53,897 nucleotides of DNA from Comamonadaceae bacterium (GCA_030528485.1 JAUMYU010000008.1:1-53897), one strand, 5' to 3'. Numbered from the stretch's first letter, positions 19,157 through 28,399 are shown. Notes: a model not told the origin generated them from the sequence alone. Numbers and translations: made by a program.

Positions 19157-20945
19157 AAGATTGAATCGCCCCATCCTGCCCCGACACGGCATGCAGCCGC
19201 GCATACAGGCCGCCCTGTTGCAGCAATTGCGCGTGGCTGCCCTGCTCGGCGATGCGGCCCCCCTCCATCACCACCACGCGGTCGGCATGCTCAATGGTGG
19301 CCAGGCGGTGGGCAATGATGAGTGTGGTGCGCCCTTTCATCAGCCTTTGCAGCGCTTGCTGCACCAGGCGTTCGGACTGCGCATCCAGCGCGGACGTAGC
19401 CTCATCCAGAATCAGCACCGGCGCATCCTTGTACAACGCACGCGCAATCGCCAGGCGCTGGCGCTGGCCGCCCGAGAGCTGCGAGGCGTTGTGCCCCACC
19501 ACGGTGTGAATGCCTTGCGGCAAGCTGGCCACCAGCCCGTCCAGATTGGCTGCCGCCAGGCAGGCCAGCACGCGCGCCTCGTCGGGCACGGCGCCCAGCG
19601 CCACGTTTTCCGCCAGGCTGACATGCAGCATCACCACATCTTGCGAGACGACGGCGAACTGGCTGCGCAGGTTGCGCAAATCCCACTCGGGCAGGGCCCG
19701 GCCGTCCAGCAACACCCGCCCGGCCGATGGCTCGATAAAGCGCGGCAACAGGTTGATTAGCGTGGTCTTGCCCGCGCCGGAAGGGCCAACCAGCGCCACC
19801 ACTTCGCCTGCGGCGATCTCCAAATCGATGCCGCCGAGCACCGGCTTGGCCTGGCCCTCGTACTGCACCGCCACGCCTTGCAAACTGATGCGCCCCTGGG
19901 CGCGCGGCAGTTGAAAAGTGCCACTGGCCTCCTGCTGCGCATGGTCCAGCAAGGCCAGGCCGCGCTCCAGCGCCGCCACGCCGCGCGTGAGGGGGTTGGC
20001 CACGTCGGTCAGGCGGCGCATGGGCGCAATCAGCGCCAGCATGGAGAACGCGAAGGTGGCGAACTCCCCCACCGTGCTGCGGCCCTGCCACAGCGCAATG
20101 CAGAGGATGAGCGAGAGCGCCACCGCCGCCAGCACCTGGGTGGTGGGCGTCATCGCCGCCGAGGCGATGGCGCTGCGAATGCCCAGCCCTTCGAGCTGGC
20201 GGCTCAAGCCCACGAAACGCTGGCTTTGCTGCGCCTGCGCCTGGTGCAGGCGGATCATGCGATAGGCCAGCGCGTTTTCCTCCACCACATAGGCCAGCTC
20301 GTCGGTCGCCTGCTGGCTGGCTTTGGTGACCTTGTACAGCCGCCGCGAGAGCTGCTTCATCACCCAGGCGATGAAGGGCGCCATGAGAAACACGATCAGC
20401 GTCAGCGGCCAATCCAGATACAGCAAAAAGCCAATCAGCGCCAGCAGGGTAAAACCATCGCGCGAGAGCGTCAGCAGCGCCTGCACCAACTGCTGCGCGC
20501 CCGTTTGCGTCTCGTACACCAGCGTATTGGCCAGCTTGCTGGCCGAGTGGCTTTGGTACAGCCCCATGTCGGCGCACAGCATGCGCTCGAACAGCAGGCG
20601 GCGGATTTGCAGCATGCCGTGGTTGGTGATGCGCGCCAGCGCATACTGGCCCAGAAACTGCGCAATGCCACGGATGATGAAAATGCCCACCAGGATGGCC
20701 GGAATCATCCACAGCGCCAGCGTGCCCTCGGTAAAGCCCTTGTCGAAAATAAAGCCGATGGCCTTGGCCATCATCGGCTCGGTCGCGGCGGACACCACGG
20801 AAGCCGCCAACGCCAGCGCCCAGGCCCAGCGGTGCTGGCCGAAATACGGCGCCAGCCGCTTGAGCCGCTGCCGCAAAGGCGGCAAGGCGGGCGCCGCTGC
20901 GCTGTGGGGGGGATCGTCGGGAGAATCGGTATGAGGCGCTGTCAT
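19155..20945 (-). CDS. msbA: Lipid A export ABC transporter, permease/ATPase
   Basis: 596 residues, a half-size exporter. Six transmembrane segments occupy about residues 45-330, with ITNHGMLQIRRLLFERML coupling helices. The ATPase follows: Walker A GPSGAGKTT near 386, Q loop VVSQDVVML, signature LSGGQRQRLAIARAL near 488, and Walker B LILDEATSALD near 512, then the H-loop HRLATI. MsbA flips core-lipid A across the inner membrane. Homology and size fit MsbA best, although related multidrug half-transporters cannot be excluded by sequence alone. It is divergent from the RNase II-type gene; copy 7 of the AT-rich element lies in that gap. Confidence 0.88.
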   Translation of the reverse strand: MTAPHTDSPDDPPHSAAAPALPPLRQRLKRLAPYFGQHRWAWALALAASVVSAATEPMMAKAIGFIFDKGFTEGTLALWMIPAILVGIFIIRGIAQFLGQYALARITNHGMLQIRRLLFERMLCADMGLYQSHSASKLANTLVYETQTGAQQLVQALLTLSRDGFTLLALIGFLLYLDWPLTLIVFLMAPFIAWVMKQLSRRLYKVTKASQQATDELAYVVEENALAYRMIRLHQAQAQQSQRFVGLSRQLEGLGIRSAIASAAMTPTTQVLAAVALSLILCIALWQGRSTVGEFATFAFSMLALIAPMRRLTDVANPLTRGVAALERGLALLDHAQQEASGTFQLPRAQGRISLQGVAVQYEGQAKPVLGGIDLEIAAGEVVALVGPSGAGKTTLINLLPRFIEPSAGRVLLDGRALPEWDLRNLRSQFAVVSQDVVMLHVSLAENVALGAVPDEARVLACLAAANLDGLVASLPQGIHTVVGHNASQLSGGQRQRLAIARALYKDAPVLILDEATSALDAQSERLVQQALQRLMKGRTTLIIAHRLATIEHADRVVVMEGGRIAEQGSHAQLLQQGGLYARLHAVSGQDGAIQS

Positions 20946-21001
20946 AGGCGGGCGATTCTACGGGCCTTGCCCCACCCCGAACAGCACCGCGGCGGCCTTT
21001 T

Positions 21002-21080
21002 TATTACCAATCAATAGGAAAAATTATAACCTTGTTTTGTCATGATGGTAATAGAATTAATTTTACTTTGATTGGTAAAT
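21002..21080 (-). repeat. AT-rich palindromic intergenic element, copy 7
   Basis: Read on the minus strand, it has the core ATTACCATCATGACAAAAC then AAGGTTATAA, and arms TTTACCAATCAAAGTAAAAT and TTTCCTATTGATTGGTAAT. It lies in the divergent gap between msbA and the exonuclease gene. Confidence 0.88.
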
Positions 21081-21149
21081 TGAATGCACGCCCATCAACC
21101 CTGCTCGCTCTGCCCGGGCAGAGCCAAAGGCCCGTGAGAAAATGGCGCG

Positions 21150-23216
21150 ATGTACTTATTGTTTGAAGAGGCTGGCAAATTCCAGGCCGGTCGCATCCTC
21201 TCGGAGGCCGATGCCTCCACCCAAGTCGAACTGGAAAGCGGCAAGCGCGTCAAGGTCAAAAAAGCCAACGCGCTTTTGTCGTTTGACAAGCCTGCCCCCG
21301 CCGCGCTGCTGGAGAGCGCCCGCGCCATCGCCCCGCAAATCGAGCTGGATCTGGCCTGGGAGTTCGCGCCAGAAGGCGAGTTCGGCTTTGCCGAATTCGC
21401 CCGCGACTACTTCAGCGCCGATGCCGACATCGCCCACCAGGTCGCCGCCCTGCTGCGCCTGCATGAAGCGCCGCACTACTTTCGCCGCGCGGGCAAAGGC
21501 CGCTTCAAGAAAGCGCCCGAAGATGTGCTCAAACAAGCCCTGGCTGCCATCGAGAAAAAGCAGCAAATCCAGCAGCAGATCGACGCCTGGGCGCAGCAAC
21601 TGGCCCAGGGCAGCACGCCCGAGCCCATCGAGCGCCAGCTCTACAAAATCCTGTTCAAGCCCGACAAAAACGCCCCCGAATACAAAGCGGTGGTGGAAGC
21701 CGCGCGCAGCACGCAACTGGCCCCGCTGGCGCTGCTGCAACAAGCCGGCGCCATCCGCTCGCCCTACGAATTTCACTGGCAACGCTTTTTGTTCGACCAA
21801 TTCCCAAAGGGCTACGCCTTTGGCGAAGTGCAAGCGCCCGCGCCCGTGGCCGATTTGCCTTTGGCACAGGTGCAGGCCTTTTCCATCGACGATTCGCACA
21901 CCACGGAGATTGACGACGCCCTCTCCGTGCAAGGGCTGGGCAGCGACGAAATCACCGTCGGCATCCACATCGCCGCGCCCGGCCTGGCCATCCGCCCCGG
22001 CGACGCGCTCGACCAGCTCGCCCGCACGCGCCTGTCCACCGTCTATATGCCCGGCGCCAAGCTGACCATGCTGCCCGATGCGCTGGTGCAAACCTACACC
22101 CTGGACGCGGGCCGCCCCAACCCGGCGCTGTCGCTGTACGTCACCTACAGCGCCGCCGACCTCACCCCCCTGCGCCACGAGACGCGCATCGAGCGCGTCA
22201 ACACCACCCACAACCTGCGCCACGACAAGATCGACCACATCGTCACCCCCGTCTGGCTGGAAGGGGCCGATGCCGATGTTGTTGATACCCCGCCCGAGCT
22301 GGCCGCGCTGCGCCCGCAACTGGCCTTTTTGTACCGCCTGGCGCAAACGCTCAAACAACGCCGCGAAGCCGTGCGCGGCAAGCCCGAAAACTTCAACCGC
22401 CCCGACTACACCTTCCGCCTGCTGGAGCAGGCAGGCGACATCCCCACCGGCGAAGAAACCGTGCAAATCGCCACCCGCCAGCGCGGCGCGCCGCTGGATT
22501 TGATCGTTGCCGAAGCCATGATCGTCGCCAACAGCCACTGGGGCGGCTGGCTGGCCGAGTTCGGCGTGCCCGCCATCTACCGCAGCCAATACAGCCTGGC
22601 GCCAGGCGTCAAGGTGCGCATGGGCGTCAAACCCCTGCCCCACGCCGGCATGGGCGTGCCCAGCTACGCCTGGAGCACTTCACCCCTGCGCCGCTACGTC
22701 GATTTGCTCAACCAATGGCAAATCATCGCCGCCGTGCAAAACGGCCAGACCGCCGCCCTGGCAGCCCCTTTCAAGCCCAAAGATGCGGAGCTGTTTTCCA
22801 TCATCAGCGCCTTCGAGGCCACCTACACCGCCTATAACCGCTATCAAGGCGACATGGAGCGTTATTGGACGCTCAAATACCTGGAACAAAACGCCATCAC
22901 CGAGCTGGACGCCACGCTCATCAAAGACGCCCAAAGCGGCGAAGCGCCGCTGGTGCGCGCCGACACCCTGCCCCTGGTGCTGCGCGTGCTTGGCGCGCAG
23001 GATTTGGCCCGAGGCGCCCGCGTGCGCGTGCGCTTGGGCGATGTGGATTTGCTGGCGCTGGATATCGCAGGTACGGTCATCGCCCGCCTGGATAACGCCA
23101 CGCAAGACGCCAGCGCAGGCGAAGATGACGAGGATGCGACGCTTTCGGAATCTTTGACGATTGCCGTTGACCTGACGCCCGAAGACGACTCTGCCACCGC
23201 TACGCCCACCGCATAA
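21150..23216 (+). CDS. RNase II-family (RNB domain) exoribonuclease
   Basis: 688 residues. The RNB catalytic block SIDDSHTTEIDDALS near residues 245-259 contains the conserved aspartates that bind Mg2+. Further downstream are TRLSTVYMPGAKLTMLPDAL and the late RNB motif TSPLRRYVDLLNQWQI near residue 510. It degrades RNA 3' to 5'. The N-terminal region (about 1-230) lacks clear cold-shock domain motifs, and the C-terminal region is a short S1-like stretch followed by an acidic tail. RNase R is usually longer (about 800), so RNase II type is preferred. The gene is followed after 8 bp by a TonB-like gene, so the two are probably co-transcribed. Confidence 0.9.
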   Translation: MYLLFEEAGKFQAGRILSEADASTQVELESGKRVKVKKANALLSFDKPAPAALLESARAIAPQIELDLAWEFAPEGEFGFAEFARDYFSADADIAHQVAALLRLHEAPHYFRRAGKGRFKKAPEDVLKQALAAIEKKQQIQQQIDAWAQQLAQGSTPEPIERQLYKILFKPDKNAPEYKAVVEAARSTQLAPLALLQQAGAIRSPYEFHWQRFLFDQFPKGYAFGEVQAPAPVADLPLAQVQAFSIDDSHTTEIDDALSVQGLGSDEITVGIHIAAPGLAIRPGDALDQLARTRLSTVYMPGAKLTMLPDALVQTYTLDAGRPNPALSLYVTYSAADLTPLRHETRIERVNTTHNLRHDKIDHIVTPVWLEGADADVVDTPPELAALRPQLAFLYRLAQTLKQRREAVRGKPENFNRPDYTFRLLEQAGDIPTGEETVQIATRQRGAPLDLIVAEAMIVANSHWGGWLAEFGVPAIYRSQYSLAPGVKVRMGVKPLPHAGMGVPSYAWSTSPLRRYVDLLNQWQIIAAVQNGQTAALAAPFKPKDAELFSIISAFEATYTAYNRYQGDMERYWTLKYLEQNAITELDATLIKDAQSGEAPLVRADTLPLVLRVLGAQDLARGARVRVRLGDVDLLALDIAGTVIARLDNATQDASAGEDDEDATLSESLTIAVDLTPEDDSATATPTA

Positions 23217-23224
23217 TCGCTGCC

Positions 23225-24106
23225 GTGAAACTCCCTGCTCAACTGCGCAATCAATCGGTTTTTTCCATTGCCCTGATGCTCTCGGTGCTGGTGCATGCGG
23301 TGGTGCTCTCCATCCGCTTCGTCAGCCCCGCGACCTTCGAGCGCATGGTCAGCGCCCAGCCACTGGAGGTCATCCTCGTCAACGCCCAAACCGAGGAAAA
23401 GCCCGAAAAAGCCAAAGCCCTGGCTCAAGTCGCACTGGCCGGCGGCGGCGACGCCGACAGTGGCCGCGCCACCAGCCCCACGCCATACTCGGCCCTCACC
23501 CGCATGGGCGCCGATGCAGAGGAAACACAGCATCAGCAAGAAACCCCCAGAGAACGCCAAAACCGCCTGCTGGCCGAGCTGCGCGAACAAGTCGCCCAAT
23601 TGCCCGTGCCCGACCCACGGCAAAGCGAGCTGACCCCCGAGGAAATCGCCCAAGAAGAAAAGCGCCTGTTGCTGGTGCAGCAGTTAGCCGAGATGGAACG
23701 GCGCGTGAAAGAGGAAAACGAACGGCCCAAAAAACGCTTTATCAGCCCGGCCACGCAAGATTCCGTCACCGCGCTGTATCTGGATCATGTGCGCCGCTCC
23801 ATTGAAGATCGCGGCACCAGCAACTTCCCCCGGCAAGGCACACAAAAGCTCTACGGGCAATTGCTGATGATCGTCATGATCAACCACGACGGCAGCGTGC
23901 TCTCCACGGAAGTCGTGGACAGTTCAGGCAACCTGACCCTGGATCGCTGGGCCGAAGCCATCGTGTACGCCGCCGCTCCTTTTGGCCACTTCTCACCTGA
24001 TATCCGGCGTACGGCCGATCAAATCGGCTTTACCTCAACCTTTGAGTTCCGCCGGGATGCAACACTCAGCACGCAGCTACAAGAACACCTGCCACAACCC
24101 CAGTGA
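23225..24106 (+). CDS. TonB-family protein with coiled-coil middle region
   Basis: 293 residues from a GTG start 8 bp after the exonuclease stop. One N-terminal transmembrane helix (FSIALMLSVLVHAVVLSIRF, about 13-32) is followed by a charged, helix-prone middle rich in Glu/Arg/Gln (about 95-165) in place of the usual Pro-rich spacer. The C-terminal TonB domain (about 195-285) shows LYGQLLMIVMINHDGSVLST and VVDSSGNLTLDRWA. TonB couples inner-membrane energy to outer-membrane receptors when partnered with ExbB/ExbD; neither is nearby. It could instead be a periplasm-spanning adaptor. A terminator follows the stop. Confidence 0.85.
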   Translation: MKLPAQLRNQSVFSIALMLSVLVHAVVLSIRFVSPATFERMVSAQPLEVILVNAQTEEKPEKAKALAQVALAGGGDADSGRATSPTPYSALTRMGADAEETQHQQETPRERQNRLLAELREQVAQLPVPDPRQSELTPEEIAQEEKRLLLVQQLAEMERRVKEENERPKKRFISPATQDSVTALYLDHVRRSIEDRGTSNFPRQGTQKLYGQLLMIVMINHDGSVLSTEVVDSSGNLTLDRWAEAIVYAAAPFGHFSPDIRRTADQIGFTSTFEFRRDATLSTQLQEHLPQPQ

Positions 24107-24123
24107 TGCATATACCTGAACGC

Positions 24124-24163
24124 AAACAAGGGCCACCTTTATCGGGTGGCCCTTGTTGTTTTT
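24124..24163 (+). terminator. Terminator between the TonB-like gene and rpoH
   Basis: A 12-bp stem ACAAGGGCCACC paired with GGTGGCCCTTGT is followed by TGTTTTT. It ends the exonuclease-TonB unit. The convergent rpoH stops 21 bp away, and the same hairpin with a weaker T tract may serve it too. Confidence 0.85.
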
Positions 24164-24183
24164 AACTGGGTCAGTTCACTGGA

Positions 24184-25119
24184 TCAGGCCGTCATGGCCT
24201 TGCGCATTTTCTTCATCGCCGCCACTTCAATCTGGCGAATGCGCTCGGCACTCACGCCATATTCATTGGCCAGCTCATGCAACGTCATGCCGCCAGAGCC
24301 ATCGTCATTCACATTCAACCAGCGCTCTGTCACGATGCGACGGCTACGCTCATCCAAAGTCTGTAGCGCCATCTGAATGCCATCAGTCGCCAAGGCATCG
24401 CGCTCACGCGCCTCCAGCACCACTGTAGGTTCATGCGCATGATCGCCCAAATAGGCGATGGGGCCGATAGGCCCGCCCTCCTCATCGGCAGGCGTCGGAT
24501 CCAGCATCACATCGCCGCCAGAGAGGCGCGTTTCCATCTCAATGACATCTTCACGTTTGACGTTGAGGCGATCTGCCACCTGATCGATCTCGCTATCGGT
24601 CAAGCTGATGCGGTAAAGCTCGCCATCACTGAGCGCCTGGTGCGCCTTGATCTCCTGCTTGAGCGAACGCAAATTGAAAAACAACTTGCGCTGCGACTTG
24701 GTTGTCGCCACTTTCACCATGCGCCAGTTCTTGAGAATGTACTCATGGATCTCCGCCTTGATCCAATGCATGGCATAACTGACCAAGCGCACCCCCTGAT
24801 CGGGATCGAAGCGTTTGACCGCCTTCATCAGGCCGATATTGCCTTCTTGAATCAAATCCCCTTGCGGCAAGCCATAGCCCGCATACTGGCGCGAGACGGC
24901 CACCACCACACGCAAATGCGACATCACCAAACGCCCCGCAGCCTCTACATCATTGTGTTCACGCAACGCACGGGCATAACGCAACTCCTCCTCTGGCGTC
25001 AGCATGGGCATACGGTTCACTGCCGAAATATAGGCATCCAAGTTACCCAACGCTGGCAATGCCGGCCACTTGCCGGCACTGGCGGAAGGCACCAATGCAG
25101 AGGAAGCAGTCACAGTCAT
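24184..25119 (-). CDS. rpoH: RNA polymerase heat-shock sigma factor RpoH (sigma-32)
   Basis: 311 residues. Region 2 contains SYAMHWIKAEIHEYIL, followed by the diagnostic RpoH box QRKLFFNLR near residues 142-150, which separates RpoH from other group 2/3 sigma factors. Region 4 ends VSAERIRQIEVAAMKKMRK. It directs RNA polymerase to heat-shock promoters controlling chaperones and proteases. A strong SD (AAGGAGAT) precedes the ATG. It stands upstream of the TonB terminator in convergent orientation. An Ala/Pro-rich N-terminal extension of about 20 residues precedes the conserved LDAYISAVNRMPMLT. Confidence 0.97.
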   Translation of the reverse strand: MTVTASSALVPSASAGKWPALPALGNLDAYISAVNRMPMLTPEEELRYARALREHNDVEAAGRLVMSHLRVVVAVSRQYAGYGLPQGDLIQEGNIGLMKAVKRFDPDQGVRLVSYAMHWIKAEIHEYILKNWRMVKVATTKSQRKLFFNLRSLKQEIKAHQALSDGELYRISLTDSEIDQVADRLNVKREDVIEMETRLSGGDVMLDPTPADEEGGPIGPIAYLGDHAHEPTVVLEARERDALATDGIQMALQTLDERSRRIVTERWLNVNDDGSGGMTLHELANEYGVSAERIRQIEVAAMKKMRKAMTA

Positions 25120-25217
25120 GGCAATCTCCTTTCGAAAAAATCGGCAAAGGGCCGATCGCAGAGCATGTTAGCACCGCCTTCAGAAACAAATCCCCCATAA
25201 AGGTTCCTCTGCGTTGC

Positions 25218-25412
25218 TTATTCAGGCATCTTGCCCTGTGCCGCTTTCATAGCCGCCTCCAGCTCTGTTTTGATCTGCTGTTGTATCTGTTGCGCATCAG
25301 CAGGCGCTGCTATAGACGAAGCCGGAGCTTCAGGCTGCAACTGTTTTCTTGCCAACAGCCCCACCACCAGCACGACCATCAGCAAACCCACAAAGCTTAA
25401 AACCGCACGCAT
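25218..25412 (-). CDS. Small single-pass membrane protein, unknown function
   Basis: 64 residues. A hydrophobic N-terminal helix (VLSFVGLLMVVLVVGLLA, about residues 4-21) is followed by a polar tail with a Gln/Glu/Ala-rich helix (QQIQQQIKTELEAAMKAAQ). A good SD (GGGGAGGAG) precedes the ATG, which supports translation. It lies between ppiC and rpoH on the same strand. A hairpin separates it from ppiC, and 98 bp separate it from rpoH. It may be the tail of the ppiC transcription unit. I do not recognise a family. Confidence 0.7.
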   Translation of the reverse strand: MRAVLSFVGLLMVVLVVGLLARKQLQPEAPASSIAAPADAQQIQQQIKTELEAAMKAAQGKMPE

Positions 25413-25435
25413 ACGACGCTCCTCCCCAAATACCC

Positions 25436-25470
25436 AAAGCCCTTCTGCCCAATGAAGGCAAAAGGGCTTT
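25436..25470 (-). terminator. Hairpin between ppiC and the small membrane protein gene
   Basis: A 9-bp stem AAAGCCCTT paired with AAGGGCTTT has a second inner pairing (TGCC with GGCA). No clear U tract follows in the minus-strand direction. It may therefore be a partial terminator, attenuator or mRNA-stabilising hairpin rather than a full stop. Confidence 0.5.
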
Positions 25471-25505
25471 ATCCATCACCAACTCAACTCAGCCGCTTAT
25501 TCGGC

Positions 25506-26417
25506 TCATTTGGTTCGCTGCTTATCCGCCAGTTCTTTGTTCTTCTTGGCAAATGCCTCTATGGCATCTTTCTCAGGCTTGACCTCTGCAATGATCTTTT
25601 GAACAAGCGTATCACGCAAATCTTTGAACGCCTTAGCCCTCCCTTCCGCAATCAGGTCGTCTCTGACTTGCTCGAAAGGCAACATCCCGGCATCCCGGCT
25701 ATCGTCCAAACGCACGATATGCCACCCAAAACTGGACTGGAACGGTTTGGAGTACTCACCATTCTTTTTGAGCTTATCCAACTCCGCTTCAAACTCCGGC
25801 ACCATTGTGCCTCGCGGGAAATAGCCCAGCGAACCATAATTTGGCGCACTTCCCGGGTCTTTAGAGAACTTGAATGCCAACTCGCCAAAATCTGCGCCTT
25901 TTTGAAGCTGCTGGTACAAATCGTCAATAGCCTTCTTCGCTTCTTCATCCGTACCGACGATCAGAATATGGCTGGCCTTACGCTCATCAGCAGGCAATTT
26001 AAAGCGTTCAGCGTTGTGTTTGTACTCATTTTCAGCGTATTTCAGCAAATCAGCCTCGGAGGGGCCTTGGGTTTTGAACAAGTCCTCCAGCAATAGATCC
26101 ATCAGGGCAGTTTCCTGCACTTGCCTCAGACGTATTTGGGCCAAGTCGCCCTTATCCAATCCTTTTTCCCTGGCTTGCTTCGCCAAAGTGCTGCGCACCA
26201 GCAACCCCTGGCCCACAATTTCCACTTTGAAAGGATCAGACAGCGCGTGATAGCGCACATTGCTGGGCAGTGCCAACGCATCGGCTTCAAAGTCTTGCGC
26301 CGACACTTGCTGTTGCTCCGTCCCCCGCAACAAGACCTCCTCAGCCTGAACCCTTAGCGCAGAGAACAACACCATCGTTGCAACCGCACCAGCGAATAAA
26401 GCTCGTTTTTTTTTCAT
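25506..26417 (-). CDS. Periplasmic parvulin-type peptidyl-prolyl isomerase
   Basis: 303 residues with a Sec signal peptide (MKKKRALFAGAVATMVLFSA, then LRVQA, cleavage near residue 25). The parvulin PpiC domain spans about residues 143-235, with ASHILIVGTDEEAKKAIDDL, the loop FGELAFKFSKDPGSAPNYGS and the closing FGWHIVRLDD. Flanking SurA/PrsA-like helices complete the chaperone. It catalyses cis-trans prolyl isomerisation and assists folding of exported proteins. It lies beside an abundant-looking secreted protein gene (same strand, separated by a strong terminator), which may be a client; that link is inference. Confidence 0.92.
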   Translation of the reverse strand: MKKKRALFAGAVATMVLFSALRVQAEEVLLRGTEQQQVSAQDFEADALALPSNVRYHALSDPFKVEIVGQGLLVRSTLAKQAREKGLDKGDLAQIRLRQVQETALMDLLLEDLFKTQGPSEADLLKYAENEYKHNAERFKLPADERKASHILIVGTDEEAKKAIDDLYQQLQKGADFGELAFKFSKDPGSAPNYGSLGYFPRGTMVPEFEAELDKLKKNGEYSKPFQSSFGWHIVRLDDSRDAGMLPFEQVRDDLIAEGRAKAFKDLRDTLVQKIIAEVKPEKDAIEAFAKKNKELADKQRTK

Positions 26418-26450
26418 ATAACACCTCTGTCTGCTACTTCAACCAACCAT

Positions 26451-26478
26451 AAAAAAAGCAGGCGATACGCCTGCTTTT
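26451..26478 (-). terminator. Strong rho-independent terminator of the secreted-protein gene
   Basis: Stem AAAAGCAGGCG paired with CGCCTGCTTTT; reading on the minus strand, the stem ends in a run of seven T residues. A second perfect hairpin (CGACCGC with GCGGTCG, 26483-26503) lies just before it. Such a double structure is typical of highly expressed monocistronic genes. Confidence 0.9.
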
Positions 26479-26520
26479 AAATCGACCGCCGAAACAGCGG
26501 TCGAAGCCTATCACACGGGA

Positions 26521-28068
26521 TTAACGGCTAAAACGATGTGGCCATGTGAAGCCCAAAGCTGCACTGCCAGCGGTGAATGTCGCATAGCCAATCACAGGAG
26601 TGCCGAGCTTCTGATAGTCAGCATGGTTAGTTGTCAGGGCGGCACGCTTGTTATCCAGCTTGATAGTACCCCAACCGTCGGTGATGGACTCGAGACCCAA
26701 CACCGGCGACAGGCTCTGCGCAGAGATTTGCGCCCCCAGAACAGAATCCGCAGGATTACCGTTGAATGTCAAAACATTGACTTCACCAGCAATACGCTGA
26801 CCAGTTCCAACAGGAGAAATCACAGGCAGCAGGCCGCGCTCGCTGCTATCGTAATAGGACGCATTGAGCCTGATTTCCAGATGAGGAACAGACCCCTTAC
26901 CCAAAGTCACGTTCTCAGCACCAAAGAACGCACTCTGATCATTCTTCACGAAACGAGCAGGGCCGGATGCCTGGTAGTCAATCGCAACACCATAACGACG
27001 AGTTGGCAACGAGAAAACCCAATCGGTCTTCAAGTCAACCCCTTGACCCGTCGCAAACTCGTTCATGATGCTCTTCACGGCCAGTGCGGCAGACAGTTCA
27101 TTAGCCTGATGACCCGCAGCATTAGTGGCAGGAGCCTTCAGTGCAGCATAATGAACATAAGGCGTGGACAAGTCCGGGAAGTCAACGTTCACAGGCAAAA
27201 CAGCCTTGTTAGTCAACAACGGATCGGTTGTACCGGCATTAGCACCGCCAACCCAAGCATCGGGAACCAAATCACCATCTTGCGGAGCAACCACGATATT
27301 GCCAAGAGCAGCAACACCAGCGTCCACCGCAAGCAAAGCCGTATTGTTACCGCTCACAGCCGTATTCTTGGACACATCCACCACAGCCCAGTGACCTACC
27401 AAGCCCGCGCTCGGGAAGTACAGACCATTATCCTTAGCAGCCTGCGCAGTCGTCAAACGCACGGTAGACTTGACCAACTGCTCCAAATCACACTCAACAG
27501 CACCAGTCACGAAATGGTGCTTGATAGTCTTATACAGAGCAGAACCCTCAGGAATGTCAGCAGCCGTCAGGAACTCAACATAACCTTCGCGAGTCTCAGC
27601 CACATCCTTGCCGTCATAAACACGCTCCGTCTTGAATGCCGTAGCGTTCACAACATCGCGAGAAGGCAGCGTGCAGCTACTGTCTGGCACGTCCAAGCGC
27701 GTCTGACCATCTTTCGTATAGACACGGCTACGCCAAACGTCACCAGGCGACAAGAAGACATAGAAGTCGAACACGTCGTCCGAGTTGCGCGCACCACGGA
27801 AGCGCACCTTCACAGCCTTGCCGTTCTTGGTATCCGTATTCACGATATTCAGCAGCGTATTACGCGCACCCTGAACCGTGTAGTACGGAGTCAAAAGAAT
27901 ATGACCAACGCCACCCGCATTAACCTCAAATGCAGTTGCAACAGTTTCCCCAACAGCGACATTATTGTTAGCCGGAATGAATGGAACCTGAGCAACCTGA
28001 GCAGCAGCAGAGCCAGCAAACCCGGCAAGAGCAGCAGCGACGCTCAGTGCGAAGATGTTTTTCTTCAT
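26521..28068 (-). CDS. Secreted/surface protein of unknown family
   Basis: 515 residues with a clear signal peptide (MKKNIFALSVAAALAGFAGS, then AAAQ, cleavage near residue 24) and an SD (GGAGA) at the chosen ATG; an upstream in-frame ATG lacks both. The mature part appears beta-rich, with stretches such as AVKVRFRGARNSDDVFDFYV and EGYVEFLTAADIPEG. It has only two visible cysteines (in DSSCTLPS and GAVECDLEQL), which could form a disulfide. No C-terminal aromatic porin signature is certain (it ends FTWPHRFSR). Codon use and G+C differ visibly from neighbours. It has its own promoter-sized gap and terminator, so strong independent expression is likely. A surface-layer or outer-surface role is only a guess. 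Confidence 0.8.
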   Translation of the reverse strand: MKKNIFALSVAAALAGFAGSAAAQVAQVPFIPANNNVAVGETVATAFEVNAGGVGHILLTPYYTVQGARNTLLNIVNTDTKNGKAVKVRFRGARNSDDVFDFYVFLSPGDVWRSRVYTKDGQTRLDVPDSSCTLPSRDVVNATAFKTERVYDGKDVAETREGYVEFLTAADIPEGSALYKTIKHHFVTGAVECDLEQLVKSTVRLTTAQAAKDNGLYFPSAGLVGHWAVVDVSKNTAVSGNNTALLAVDAGVAALGNIVVAPQDGDLVPDAWVGGANAGTTDPLLTNKAVLPVNVDFPDLSTPYVHYAALKAPATNAAGHQANELSAALAVKSIMNEFATGQGVDLKTDWVFSLPTRRYGVAIDYQASGPARFVKNDQSAFFGAENVTLGKGSVPHLEIRLNASYYDSSERGLLPVISPVGTGQRIAGEVNVLTFNGNPADSVLGAQISAQSLSPVLGLESITDGWGTIKLDNKRAALTTNHADYQKLGTPVIGYATFTAGSAALGFTWPHRFSR

Positions 28069-28131
28069 AAGAATCTCCAAAAAAAAGGATAGTTTGAAAG
28101 CGTAACGACCAAGTTTCAATCACGCCACGGC

Positions 28132-28157
28132 ATCGTAGCACGGACTTCGCCGTTCAA
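28132..28157 (-). promoter_or_regulatory. Candidate promoter of the secreted-protein gene
   Basis: On the minus strand, TTGAAC (28157-28152) and TACGAT (28137-28132) resemble -35 and -10 hexamers, but the spacer is only 14 bp. It would give a leader of about 55-60 nt. Tentative. Confidence 0.3.
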
Positions 28158-28399
28158 ATGGCCTTTCGCATAAAAGCGCGTTGCATTACCTAAAAAACAA
28201 CAGCCCCTTTTTGCGTGCACGCATGCTCCCTGTGCCATTTTGCAGCGTGAGTTTATTGGTTTTGCGAGCGTTTCGCAAGAAGCTTCCCATCCTTTTTGAT
28301 GATGGCGTTGTCCAGAAAGATCAATACCCATAAAAATCATAAAGTTACGGAGACTTCTCACCCAGTCATCGCTTTCACGCCAAGCTTGTTAACGGCTTC

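Noticed and set aside
28116..28361. 81-codon minus-strand frame upstream of the secreted-protein gene
   Set aside because: No ribosome-binding site, no recognisable family, Cys- and Arg-rich random-looking composition; it lies where the promoter should be.
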